A stretch of 64,000 nt of DNA from Delphinapterus leucas (taxonomy: Eukaryota > Chordata > Mammalia > Artiodactyla > Monodontidae): contig NW_022098076.1 in NCBI RefSeq assembly GCF_002288925.2, positions 79,898,526-79,962,525 of the forward strand. Direction: 5' to 3'. The position numbers and the translations under genes were made by a program. Position 1 is the stretch's first letter. Each line of letters opens with the position of its first letter. The notes beneath the pieces are model-generated. The model was not told where the DNA came from. It did not search any database and worked only from the letters and a program-made list of their open reading frames with translations. Positions 26,181-42,410 of the stretch are shown piece after piece.

Positions 26181-26839
26181 ATTTTTTTCCCCTTAAAATA
26201 TATGTATTCAGGAATGTCGAACCTGAGTTCCGTGGCAACGCTCGTATTCACCTGATTAATTTCTGCATATTCCACTCCCTGAACTGACGCGCACTTGCTG
26301 GTTCCACCTCACCGCGCCGATGGCTTTTACTGCACAGCCCTGGGGACTCTTAAATGACCCTTCAGTAATTATTACCCACGTGAAGCCCCTACGTCCCCGC
26401 TCAGGTGCTATCAACAAGCAAATCAGACTTCAAAATAAACATACAATTTCAAGCATTAGTTAGAAAATTTGCATGTTTTCAATAAGGCTAGAAAGTGAGC
26501 CTATAGCAGTCAACCAAACAGAACAAACCCTCGAAAAATAAAACCACGATCCGAACTCGGGTCTTTCCTTTCAAATCGGGCCAACAGGAAAGTCGTTACC
26601 GTTATCTCCTTGAAAAGAACACAGCGAGGTGTTTTAATTTAATTCAGGTTTTGATATTTCCAATACATTTCTAAACGGGTGATATTTCCTTGTTGAGTAT
26701 TGTAAGGGCTTCAGAAAACATGAAATTTACCCCAAAGACCAGAGACGACATTGGGGTCAAATTCGTGATTCTGACAAATGGACTCGGAGAGTGGGCCGTC
26801 CACTTTAATAAAGGTTCCGATGCCACAAACCTAAGATCT

Positions 26840-28600
26840 TATAGCCCGTGATTTTAATCTGTGGGAAAGTTCCTCCCTCCCCCGCCCCCGCCTGTTCCCC
26901 GACCGCCCCCCCCCCGCCCTTTGCCTCGCGCCAAAATGTCCTTCCCTGCTAACTTGAAGGCTGGGGGGGGGGGCCCGGGGGGGGCGGGTGAGGGAAGAAA
27001 CGGCCTTCCGCTCCCCTCGATGTCAGTAGCACTCCAGTTAATGATAAAATGTTCTTTTCATGATTCCACTGGAAACGAAATAGTTCCAGGACTTTTAAAA
27101 CTTCTGTACGTTTTTAATTGCTTTATCTTATGTCCCGCTGAAAAGTTGATGTCGTCCTCGTTAATTTTAGAAAAGCTCCTAAGTTTACAAACTCAAGCAA
27201 AACTTTTGTCACCTTTACTTTCTCAAATTAAAAAGAGAAAAAAAGCACTGTTTTTCAAAAACATCAAATTGAAAGGGAGCGATAAAAAAAAAAAAAAACG
27301 GAGGGTAAGCTCCAACCTACCTATGCTTGGGGTCTCTTGGCTCAATCTTTGAAATTGTTGCAAAGCTCCCACGCTCACTGGTGATTCTTAAAAGGGGTAA
27401 AGTCCTATGAAAGTGTATCTCCAGCCCCAATCAAAACATCAATTTGGCAATCTGGCCTCTCTCCCCCTGCACTCCCGAGCTGCCACTTCAAAGCCGCAGC
27501 AACAAGTCAGTAATTGTAACTTTGCATCTAAATATTTAAGCGAGAGTCTTGCAGTCGCGTGTCCATTTACAGTCCTCATCTGTGCTCTAATTCCATTACG
27601 GCACAAAGCAAAAATGTTTCCCAAAACTCACAAACAGGAAAAGCGTCACCCTGCTGCTGCTGCCGCTGGAGGAGGAGTTGATGAAGGAGCAGTTTCCATT
27701 GATTAGTCACTGCTTTTGTGTTAAGGGCTTTCTTTAAAATAAGAAAAAAATGGGGGAGGTTGCAGAAATTTCACTAATGTGAGCCTCAGGCAAGGAAGGG
27801 GGAAAAAAGAGGAGAAGAAGAGGGCGGGGGAGGCGGGCTGTGTCTAGATGAAAGTGAGAAGGACATAAAGGAGGCAATTGAGTCGGCTGCAGCCCGGCGA
27901 GCTAAGCTTCGAGCCGGCCGGAGCTCAGGGGAGGGGGCGGCGCGGCGCTTTGGCGCAGGGCGCAGGAGTGGGGGCCGGCCCATTGTGGCGGCGCCCGCGG
28001 GCCAGCTCCGCAGCGCCGGGGGAAGAACAGAGACGCCTATTGAGTGGCCGCAGCGCGGGCAGTGCCCACAGCCCCAGTTGCTGCGACCGGGGCTAGGTTC
28101 CTACCGCTGCGCCTGCTCGACTCTTGGGGAGAGGAATGGTGTGTGGGGAGGGGGGTGGGGGTGTGGGGAGATGAGGAGGGTGCTGGGGGATGTTCCTGGC
28201 TGCCCTACCCTCACCTTCCACCCTGGCAAAAGAGCTGGAAGCAAAGGTCCAGAAGTGGCGCACAGCGTCTATTGCGCGCCTAGGGCGCACGGGCCTGAGC
28301 GCCCCGCGTCGGCCCGAAGCGCTGCTCTTGCATTGGGCGAGGGACACGGCAAAGTTGGGAAGGTGAAAGAGGCCATCCAGAAGAAAGGACAAGACCCTGG
28401 AGAGAAAAACGAGGGCCGTTCTGACCTCTTTCAGGGTACCTCTTTCCCTGTGTCCCAGTCTCTGACAAGTAGAGAGAGGTACTCGGGAAAGCCGGTCTCA
28501 GAAACATCCGGCAGGCCGGAAAGGAAGCTGGAACCTCCAGAGAGAGCGAGCCGCCCTGATCATGACACCTAAACGTCCCTCTTCAGCCGGGCTCCTCCTG
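26840..28600. promoter_or_regulatory. CpG-rich block in PAX3 intron 4 (orphan CpG island, promoter-like)
   Basis: GC-rich, CpG-dense, repeat-free sequence about 2.5-4.2 kb inside intron 4. On the plus strand, GC boxes (GGGCGGGG near 27823) precede CATAAAGG (27864-27871) by about 35 bp. Further CpG-rich sequence follows to 28.3 kb. This is the layout of a promoter for a transcript antisense to PAX3, or of an intragenic developmental CpG island. I see no convincing protein frame. Confidence 0.45.
26875..26994. repeat. Opposed C-run and G-run tracts (G-quadruplex potential on both strands)
   Basis: C-runs at 26875-26919, then a 43-bp gap, then G-runs at 26963-26994. Each tract has at least four runs of three or more with short loops on its G-rich strand. 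Run lengths may contain sequencing errors. Confidence 0.7.
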
Positions 28601-28689
28601 CCCGGCCTGGGAGCTCAGAGCCGTTTATCAACATTCAGTCTATTTTCCAAGCGGGGCAGCCTGGGACTTTTGTGGCCCAAAGGATAGAG

Positions 28690-29400
28690 GGAATTTTTTT
28701 TTTTTTTTGAGGTTTCTAAACTTCCCTTCAAACTACACTCCACTCTGTCCTTTCTCTGGGCCCCTCTTGTCCTCCAGGGCTCATCTGCAGAGGGAGCTAG
28801 AGGCACTGAAGAGACTGACACTGCATCTTCCCCGACGACCCCAAATTAAATTAGACTTCAGCCTCCCGAGTTGTGTGTATGTGTGTGTTTTCAACGGTTC
28901 AGCCCCCTCTGGGGAGAATACTCTGATTTTGAAAATGCCCTTTAGCAATTGCCCTTGAATGGCAGCGGGCCCAGCTAGACGGCCCAAAAGACTCGAAACA
29001 CTTTGTAGGTGAAGTGGCCACTTTTTCCACGCTGGAAAGTCCGTAAAACTTCCTGGCACAGCAGCTATTGGGGCTCATTGAATAATTCATCCCTCATTGC
29101 AAGCCCATAATGTCTATTCTCGGGCCTTTGTGGGGCTGTTTTCTCTTCTTTTCTCCTTGAATTATAAAAAGGTTGCCTTCCTTTGTTCACATCAAGCTGC
29201 TGCGAGCCGGAGCTTTGTCTGGGCCGAGCTAAAGTGTGAGTTTCAATGGACTCTCCAGGCTTTGTCTCCCAAGTTCATCTCCAAGTGTAGATTGTGTAGA
29301 GAAGGCCTTCTTTGTAAAAGCTGGAAAAGTTGTACAAATGTTTGACCAGCTCATTTGGGGCGTTTTGTCTCCTGGGCCTCGGTTGCCGGTGCTGCGAGGG
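28690..29400. promoter_or_regulatory. Candidate intron-4 enhancer with clustered CTTTGT motifs
   Basis: Repeat-free intronic sequence with six CTTTGT hexamers on the plus strand (29001, 29126, 29181, 29213, 29260 and 29310). CTTTGT/ACAAAG is the core of SOX and TCF/LEF sites. It also has ATTGAATAATTC and TTATAAAAAG stretches. Inferred enhancer; conservation could not be tested here. Confidence 0.45.
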
Positions 29401-30963
29401 AGCTGTCGAGCTGCGGAGCAGGCGCCTCCAGCAACAAGTAGCAAAGCCTTGCCACCCTTCACCACCACCCCCTTCCCAAGCCTCTCCTACCCTCTGGGCT
29501 CATTGCCCCGCTGCCTGCAGGGGCCCGTTAGGTTTGGGGTTGGCTGGTTTCTCGCCTTCCTCCCTCCCCAGCACCTCCGTGATGCATCTAGACCGAGAAT
29601 AAAAGCTGGGGTCTCTTCTCAGAGACCAGGGCAGAAACGCACCCCTCCAAAAGGAAGGGCTTAAACCGAGTCCATGTGAGGCCCCTGCTTTAGAAGGAGG
29701 GAAGCAACAGCACAGGTATCTCCCCTGCCCAACCTGCCGTGGGTTTTGGTGTCTTTTCTTGATTGCCTGTGTGTGCTGGGGCATCTAGGCACCTGTTTAT
29801 CGCTGAAATCTGTGGTTCGGGTATATAACATTGAAATCTGGGTCCCTTCGAGGTTGTGTACAGAGTTTGCATTGATTTGTAAAGCTGCCGCTCCGGAGGG
29901 CCAGCGGTCCGCCCCAGAGTTGAGCAATGAAGGTAAAAGAAGCGACCACTTTCCTGACCCACAGTCCTACCCTGGATGCCACCGGCTGAGGGCTCAGATC
30001 CAGCTGGTCGAAGTGGGTGACCGCTCCAAGCCCACCTGGAGAGCCGCCTGCCCTTCTAGGGCAACTCAAAAGTCAACTCAGCCCAACGAAGTCCCGGCCC
30101 CGGGCGAGGGAAGGCCACGCATGGGGGAGGGGGGCACCTGGCAACTCCCGTCCCTTTGCGCTTTGGAGGAGGTGCAACCATCCCCAAGGCCAAAAGTGCT
30201 GAGACGCAAAACGGCTGAGACTCTCCTGCTGCCGTGAACCCTTCCAGGTTCAACTCCCACGGGGTTGGCTTTCTTTTGTGGGAGTGGGCGTACCTTTAGA
30301 GTCTGAAGACAACCCGCCGGCTGCACTTATGACTCCGCGGGGGAGATTTCCTCTTGAGGCTGACAGATCGCAGCCAACAAGAAGACGATGGTCCGCACCC
30401 CTGGGCGGAGAAAGGGTGCCGGCACTGCGAGCCCAAGAACTCAGACCCCCTCGGTTTGTAACCCAGAGCTTAGGCTTGTTTTACTTCCCAGACACGCACA
30501 GCTCAAACCCTACCGCATTTGAAAATCGATTTAAAACAAACAAAAAAACAGCCAACTTACAGATATACATTTATAAGGCAATCAGTGTGGTGGGACCCCA
30601 CTGCCTTAAAGAGTTTTGAGTCTCTCTCTCTCGTCCTCGTTCCCGTCCCTCTCCCTCTCTCCCTCTCTGCGCCCCCCTCCTCTGATGTGGAAACCCCTTC
30701 GGAGACCCGGGCCTTTCCTAAGGGCGGAAAAAGTTCCTTTAACCTCCGGAGGCTCACGGACTGCCCCCTGCCTCACAACAGCTCAGAGACGCCCAGTCCC
30801 GTACCCCAGAGGGCAGCAGGGTGGCCCCGCACCCAGACTGCAATTTGCAGTTCTGCCTTCCGTGGGGCTGCGAGTGGTGTGGAGGAAAGGTTTAAAAATA
30901 GAAGAAAAAAAAAGGAAAAGAAAAGATTTTTGTGTTCACTGTAAGTGCGTCTCTGGTCTTTCA

Positions 30964-35789
<4,826 letters not shown>

Positions 35790-35790
<1 letters not shown>

Positions 35791-35925
35791 GACACCGAGT
35801 GCGGGGATCCGGGCTCGGGAGCATTTATTAGTTCTTTCACCCAAAGCTTGGTCAGGAGCCCTGAGCTGCGATTGGCCGACGGGGAGACCGTCCCGGGTGG
35901 CGGAGGCACGCGCTGATTGGGCGAC
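35790..35925 (-). promoter_or_regulatory. PAX3: PAX3 core promoter (TATA-like plus two CCAAT boxes)
   Basis: On the minus strand, TAATAAATGC (35830-35821) is a TATA-like element. It lies about 30 bp upstream of the start site expected from human PAX3 (near 35.79 kb). Inverted CCAAT boxes (ATTGG on the plus strand) sit at 35871-35875 and 35916-35920, about 80 and 125 bp upstream of that site. The surroundings are CpG-rich. The start site is inferred from spacing and human 5' UTR length, not measured. Confidence 0.75.
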
Positions 35926-36084
35926 AGCGGCCACTTTCTCTTCCCATCCCCGGCGGCGCCGAAGCCTCGGCAGGCCCGGAGAGGAACCTGCGCTGCGCCT
36001 CTTCCCCGGGAAGAGAAGGGTACACCCACGGAAACAGGGACAGTCCGAAGGAGATGGCAGCTGCTGAGGCTGGAGAGGGGTCCG

Positions 36085-36240
36085 CGTCTGTCTGTCATTC
36101 TATGTGTGTCTCTCTCCTTGACTTTCTATTTCTCCGTCTCCTTATCTCTCGGTGTGTATCTCTGTGTGTCTTTCTCTGTCTCTGACTCTTCCTCTCATTC
36201 TATCTCTCTGTGTGTCTCTATGTCTCTGTTCTTCTCCCTG
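36085..36240. repeat. Degenerate TC/TGTC-rich simple repeat
   Basis: Pyrimidine-rich imperfect repeat (TCTCTCTGTGTGTCTCTATG-like) immediately upstream of the PAX3 promoter CpG island. Confidence 0.7.
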
Positions 36241-36589
36241 CGGCTCTGCCTCGCGCCCACTTTTCTTGGCTTCCTTGTCAATGAACGGGGTGCAATTACA
36301 ATAAGAAGGCATTGGAGCCCCCAGACATCTTTAGTCTTCCTTCCTCTGGTCCATGCCCCTTGGCATAGGCTTATTATGAGGGTCTTCCCTATGGGGTTCC
36401 TCTCAGGAAGAGTCCAGAGTGTGCTGATAAATTCTTTTGTCTTCACAGTCTGGGGGCAGGGATAGTGTGGAGCTTAGGTAGTGGCTGGAGGCCACAGTAC
36501 TGGTTGGTTGAAGGCTGGGGAAGGGAGGAGAAAGAAAAAGGTCTCCTCTTCTTGATTTAAAAACCGTCTCTAGGAAGCCCCAGCTCTAA

Positions 36590-37160
36590 ATCTGGAGGTA
36601 TAGATTCCCCAATGCTTTGGCAGAGATGCATCTATATGTTAAAGTTTTGCCCGGCTGCAGCATTTGTTCTCAGGAATTTATTATGGTATTCAGACTAAAG
36701 TGCTGGAAAAATAAAAGGAGCAAAGTCTTGGCTAGGAGCTGAAGTGTCCCCAGCAGGATATGACGCCAGGAGTGTTGTAAAGACTGTCTGTCCTTAGAGA
36801 AGGTGCTATTGTGCATAGTCTTTTATTTATAACTTGGTAAGTGCCAGCGAACTCGCCTCCTTTACACCCCCGAGTGCCAGCCCCGCGCTCAGCACTGCGC
36901 TTTATTCGCTCGAGTCTATTCAAGGACTGTCACTCGGGGCCTGCGAGGTATTCAGGGCCTTAATCAATCAAAAGGATGAGAATCAGGCAGGTTTTTCCCT
37001 TTGAAATAAAGGAAACAATGACTTCTGGGCTTCAAGTTCCCCCTTTTCCTTTTACGATTTTTGAATTTTTTCTGCACTGGAGTTCTCCACCCTCTCTCTC
37101 CTTCCCCTTTCCCTTAACTCACTTGACAGTTTTTACATGAACTCGGGCCCCCAAACCCAA
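36590..37160. promoter_or_regulatory. Candidate proximal upstream enhancer of PAX3
   Basis: Unique, low-repeat sequence 0.8-1.4 kb upstream of the inferred start. It carries TTAATCAATCAAAAG (36960-36974), whose complement has the TGATTGATTAA form of a PBX/HOX composite site. It also carries CTTTGAA and AACAATG (SOX/TCF-like) near 37000-37020. Mouse Pax3 neural-crest enhancers are known within about 1.6 kb upstream and involve PBX/HOX and TEAD inputs, so position and content agree. Exact boundaries are a guess. Confidence 0.5.
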
Positions 37161-40021
37161 CTCCCCACCCCCTAATTAAGGCAAACTAAGAAGGCAAGAT
37201 GGAGGGGGGAGTATGCTGCTCAACCGACTGCGAGTGGGCTCTTCAAAAATCCACTCGCAAGTGGGAAAAGCAGGCAGCTTTCGGCTCTGCCCAAAGTCAA
37301 AAGGTTTGGTTGACCCTCTGAGCAGGGGGAGACCAGCCTCTGGAGACACCAGAAAAAGTCTGGACGTGCCCTCACCCACCCAAGTAGGGAGGGCCCCACG
37401 TGCATTCATAGTACACAGGAGGGACGCTGCTTAGAATGCAGCCCTGTTTAACCTGGTTTTACATAAAATGATTCAATTTGTCAACGGAACAACTTTCTCA
37501 GTTTCTTTTTGCACACTTGGGGGCCACAAAAGCCTGTGTCCTGTTTCCTAAGCTACTTCTCGAGCTAGACTTTTTTCAAGTTTTCTGTCTCCAAAGGTTG
37601 AGTGGAGCGGCCAGAGCACTTTCTAGGGTCACCCGTCCGTGTTGGAGGAGGGAGACCCGAAAGTGTGTTTCCAGAGGGCAAACGCAGACTCAACTCACAG
37701 TTCAAAGGAACCCTGGGACCCGCGGCAACGAGGGCTTAAAGAACGTCCAGGACTGAGTCTCATTTGTTTGGAAGCCGAAGGCTACATCTTCAAGCCCTCG
37801 CCGTGGACCCGGTGCTCTCCCGCGGGGCGTTCTCTCTCTCGAGAGCCCGCGGATCCGGGAAGGGATGCGCTTGCCGCAGACTCGCTCTCCCGGGTTTCGC
37901 GTCCTCCCAGTTGTAGAGCCGGGAGGACCTTTGAATGGAGGTGCTGCAGGTTGAAATGGATTTCTTTCGAGGGCCCATAAGTGCCCGTCCAGTAGGCGCA
38001 TCCATAAAACGACCACCACTTGCTATAAAAATGTACAAATGGTGACGGGGTGGGGGGCGGGGAGGAGGGACTGGCGGCCTGCAGCCCGGGAGTCTCTTTG
38101 CTGGCCTCTCCCCTGCCAGACCGCTCTGAGGTATATATGTAGCCAGAAGATTAACTCAGCTCTTCCTCAGCCTGGCAGCAGCCGGAGGACCCGGGAGACC
38201 CAGAGACGGGTGGGAGGGCATCCTCAGGCTCCTGGCAGCTGGGCCGGTCGGGCTGCAGGGTCACTTCCGAATTCCCCAAATTCCCTGAGGTTGGTATCCC
38301 CGAGGTCTGACTTGGGAGGGCCAGGACAGCGATGCTGGCTGAGACTCCCTGGCCGGTGGTGCCCACTCGTAGTCAGGCCAGACCAGGCAGGGAGGGGAGG
38401 GGGAGGCGGGGCGGGGCGGGGAGGCGGGGTGACCAACAGGTCACCGGAGGGCGGGGTAGTTCCCGGTTTCCCAGACTGGTTTCTAAAGAAAGCACCCGAT
38501 TCTACACTCCAGCCACTCCTTCCCTATCTCGGAAGCTTGGGCCTCCCCTTACTTCTTTCCAAAGTCTCTCTGGAAGCCGAAGCTACACCCACACCTGACT
38601 CCCCGGAGCAGGAAGGGGATCTCCACCAGGGCACCTCCCCTGCCGGGAACCTGTGGGCCCCCGAGTCCCCATTCCACTCGCGGGCAAAGGAGTAACCCTG
38701 CAGTGAGGTTTGGAAGGCGGGCGCCTGGCCCTGCAGCCCCGAGCCCAGGTTTGGGAGGCAGTATCACTTCCTCAGACTGACAAGTTACCCAGAGAGCAGC
38801 CAGGAGAGTCTCCAGCACAGTTCTGTGAAGGAACGGTCGTGTCCACCCGCACGTGCACGTGCAAAATGAAACTGGAGCCCTGAGGACAATAGTAGGATAA
38901 TTCGACCCCAAAAGGAAAATAATTTGCAGCTGCTTCCTCTGCCCCCAGTTACAGAGGCACTTCAGGTGAAATAGATAGCGGCTGCCCCTCCAAGCCTGTG
39001 GGGAGAATGCCCGGTTCACTAGAAGTCCCTCCGTCCCGGCCAGCTTGGATGCGTGGATCTGCAGTCCAGTCAGGTTGAGTGGAATCTGCTTTGGGCCAAG
39101 TGACACCCTTCAGCCCACAGCCCCGCACTTGTGGACCCCAGGCCACAAGAGTTTCATGGCCCACGGACTTCTTGGGCCTCCGAGAGGAGAGAGACCATTC
39201 TAGCCGGACACAGGCCTTAGGAGGAAATTATGAGCTGTGTAAAATAATGTCCCTGAACTGGAGGCGGGGGTGCCTTATCTGGAGGGTGTAGTCTCGCGGG
39301 GACGCGCCCCAGGGTTGCAGGCATCACTCAGGATGGAGTCCGAGTTCGAGCAAACGCGACGGGAAACCCTCAATTCCGCGGAAAGGTTTTCCCGCGTTCA
39401 CCGGGAGGAAATCAAAACGCCAGACCCTGACCACACGCTTCTTGGCCGGATACCAGATTGGTGATTGCTGGGGTTAAACCCGTGGCCCATCACAGCGCCT
39501 GGCTTAGCGACCGTGATCAGGCCCCCAGCTGTTGTTTGTCAAAAGCTTTGGCGCCGCTATTCTCCCCCACTGGAAAATTAGTCGGGATGGGGTCGGATTT
39601 AGGGACTGGATGGGGATCTGCGCATCGCACTGAAATGTGGTGTGGGCCAGCCGCAGTGGTTTTGTCCCCGCGGTGCCCCTGTAGCTAGGGAAGCGGCCCC
39701 AGAACGTGTGAGTGGGTTCTCAATAAAGAACATATGGTTTGTGAGAAAAGAAGGAAGAAGGAAAAAGAGGAAAGGAAACAGAAGGGAGAGGAAGAAGTGA
39801 GGTGTAAAAATATATTTTTTGAAAGGCAGTGAGGGATGGAGAGAATGAATCTCACAGCAGCTTGTCTCCTACAAGATGTTCATTTGGTTCTGCAAAAATT
39901 ATTTTTATGCAAATAAGGAAGACAAGATGCCAGAATCTGGGAGAGGGGGGAGAGGTGTCTCATAAAAAATAGAATACATACTCTCTAGCCTTCAAAAAGT
40001 GTTTTGCCCAACTCGGAAAGA

Positions 40022-40047
40022 GTGTGTGTGTGTGTGTGTGTGTGTGT
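40022..40047. repeat. (GT)n microsatellite
   Basis: Thirteen GT units followed by a G-rich run. Confidence 0.95.
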
Positions 40048-41074
40048 TGGGGGGTGGGTGTTGAAGTTTACAAGAGAAATTTGGTAACTGCTCTGCTGGT
40101 GTGTGTATGAGATGCCAGCACACAGGGCCGCGTTTGAAGGGATCCTGGGGTGGGAGAGGGGAGGTAAAGATTTAGGGGTCTTGGAAAGGGGGTACTGGCT
40201 GGCACTGGGGGCTGTCTGGGCCTTGAGGAGGAGAGGAAGTGCACGGCCAGATCTGAAGTGGGGTGGAAGCAGAGCTGGGGACGTGGATGTGAGGGCTGGG
40301 GAAGCGGGAGGTCTTCCGGGTTTCCTTGACGTCTGGAGCAGAACGAAGAGCAAGTGACCACGCCAGGAACTCCTGCCCCAGGGTGCCTGGGGGCGCTTCT
40401 GGACACGAAGTGCCCGGACTGTGTGTTCCGCTGGTGTGGGGCGGGAGACACGTGGAGGGGGCGGAAGGGGAAGCAGTGGAGGGGGTGGACTGACAGGCCT
40501 TTCGCTTTGATCAGGCCAGGTCTCTCTAGGACTCCGCCGCGGCCCCGGTGACGGAGCCAACGCCATGAGCCGCCATCGCCTCTCGGCCTGAATCCCTTCA
40601 ACCCCCGCAGCAAGTTTCTCTGCCAGGTGGATTTTAGAGGGAGAAACGGGAGGCGGGTGACACAAGGAGCAAGAAAGATCTGGGAGGCTGTTCAAACTCA
40701 GGGTATCTAGCTGAGCCACAGTGAGGTCCCGGGAGCCTAAGGCGGCAGAGCTGTGAGTCCCTGACCTGCGGTTCCCAGGTTTTAAAAGCGGGTCGGGAGC
40801 GGGGACTGTACAGCCAACTCGGAGGAATAAACGCAACAGGTGCGGGGAGCTGGAAGAGACCGGGTTTCCGTGAGCGGAGTCCGGGCGCGATTTGGCTAAA
40901 GCCTGAGGAGGACTGGCAGGGATGGAAGAAGACGATTAGGAAGTGTTCTGCGCAATCCGCCTCCCGGCCACGCCCACCCACTTCGGGGCGGCCCCTGGGA
41001 GCTCACCTGGTACGAGGAGAGGAGGGGTCCCTTGCCCTGGGATACGTCATTTCCTGACCCCCTCCACCCTTTCA

Positions 41075-41225
41075 AAGGTGGAGGGGAGGAGGAAAGGAGG
41101 AGGGAGAAAGAAAGGAAGGAAGGACGAAAGGAAGGAAGGGAAAGAAAGAAAGGAGGGAAGGAAGGAAGAAAGAAAGAAAGAAAGGAGGAAGGAAGGGAAA
41201 GAAAGAAAGGAAAGAAGAAAAGAAG
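41075..41225. repeat. Polypurine (GGAA/GAAA)n tract
   Basis: About 150 bp of almost pure purine on the plus strand. It could form triplex DNA and offers many GGAA cores. Open frames here are simple-repeat artefacts. Confidence 0.9.
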
Positions 41226-41819
41226 TCACCACAACCAAAATAGGCTGCCTCAGCCCTTCCAGTCTCTAGATAGGACTTACACTAAGTTCCTTCCTAGGTC
41301 TTAAACTTTTTCTCCATCTCCCTTCTCCCAGGAAAACACCTATTTCCTCATCTAAACAAATTTTCTCTTTTGGGGGATGAACCTTTAATCCAACCTTGGG
41401 TTTGCGGACGAGGAGTGGAAGAAAACTTTTGATTTAGAAATTTAGAGTAAGGAGAACCCTAAGGGAAAAACCCTGAAACGATGAAAACTGACCATCTCAA
41501 ACTCAAAGTGATGGGAAGGGGCGGCCAGGAGAAGTCTGAGCAGGACAGAAGTGCAGACCCGGCCCTAACCGGCTGCCCAGAGCCCTGCCACAGAAAGGTG
41601 TCCCGGGTCCCCTCGGTGGTCCCAGGTGCAGGTCACCCTTGTGGCCTTTCTTTTTTTTCCCCCCAGAAAACCCCGCGAGAGGCATGCTGGTCCCCAGACC
41701 CCCAACGCCCAGCCCCGGCCAAGAGTTAAGACAAGTAGCCCCGAGAGGAATGAGCTTCAGAAAGCCTTTCTTCTTCTTTTCATTTCTAAACGAAATCTAA
41801 TACTATCTGGCTGCAAAAA

Positions 41820-42000
41820 TATATGTCACTGGACCAGAGTCTGAAAGATTAACATTTGGATGTGCAGGAAATGTAATCTGCATGGCTAATTGATTCCCAG
41901 TGTATCAGTTTAAAGGATAAAGATCAATATCTACATGATGGATATTGTATTAATAGGGGCATAAATAAAGGCCAAAGAGTCGTTACGAAAACCTTTGAAG
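41820..42000. promoter_or_regulatory. Candidate distal upstream enhancer (about 6 kb from PAX3)
   Basis: An AT-rich, motif-dense island between GC-rich flanks. It contains GGCTAATTGATT, AAAGATCAATATC (ONECUT-like ATCAATA) and GTATTAATAGGGGCATAAATAAA. A hypaxial muscle enhancer of mouse Pax3 lies several kb upstream of the gene, so the position is suggestive. Unproven. Confidence 0.35.
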
Positions 42001-42254
42001 ACGCTTCCCGGCTCCTGGGCCCTCCACGCTGCCGGCCACTCGCGGCGTCCCCCCCCCGCCCGCCCCCAGCCCCTGCTGGGTGGGAAGCACTCGGTCCCCA
42101 CACCCGGAGGAAATGTTTCCGGCTAAAGCGGGAGTGTTTTAATGCAGCGAAGCTCAAGAGAGAGCCGGCCCTTTTTTCCTAGGCTGTAGCAGGTGGACAG
42201 TAAGGCGGGAGAGAGGTTGGTATTTTAGCAAAACGCACCGCTAAGATGCTTAGA

Positions 42255-42410
42255 AACAGACACAGAAGACCCACACGGGGACATACACAGTCACACACGT
42301 TCACACACGTGTTCGCACACGCACAGGCACATAGAAATCCACGCACAGGCATACATAGCCATACAGACACACAAACATCCATCCCGAGATGGGTTCACAC
42401 ACGCACATGC
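42255..42410. repeat. Degenerate CACA-rich simple repeat
   Basis: Imperfect ACACAC/CACGCAC sequence. It produces repetitive Cys/Val or His/Thr open frames that are not genes. Confidence 0.7.

Larger units (their letters stand above)
37160..41820. other. Upstream intergenic sequence, no gene recognised
   Basis: GC-moderate to GC-rich unique sequence with many short open frames on both strands and no family-like protein. It holds a GC-box cluster (38385-38436), an inverted repeat (38428-38445), a double E-box (38849-38862), a (TG)n tract and a polypurine tract. No interspersed repeat is recognisable. Likely regulatory domain of PAX3. Confidence 0.5.

Noticed and set aside
41032..41304. Lys/Arg/Glu-rich open frames
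   Set aside because: Translations of the GGAA/GAAA polypurine tract.
42255..42410. CRISPR-like or other spaced-repeat array
   Set aside because: Units are imperfect dinucleotide runs with no regular spacers, and the genome is mammalian.
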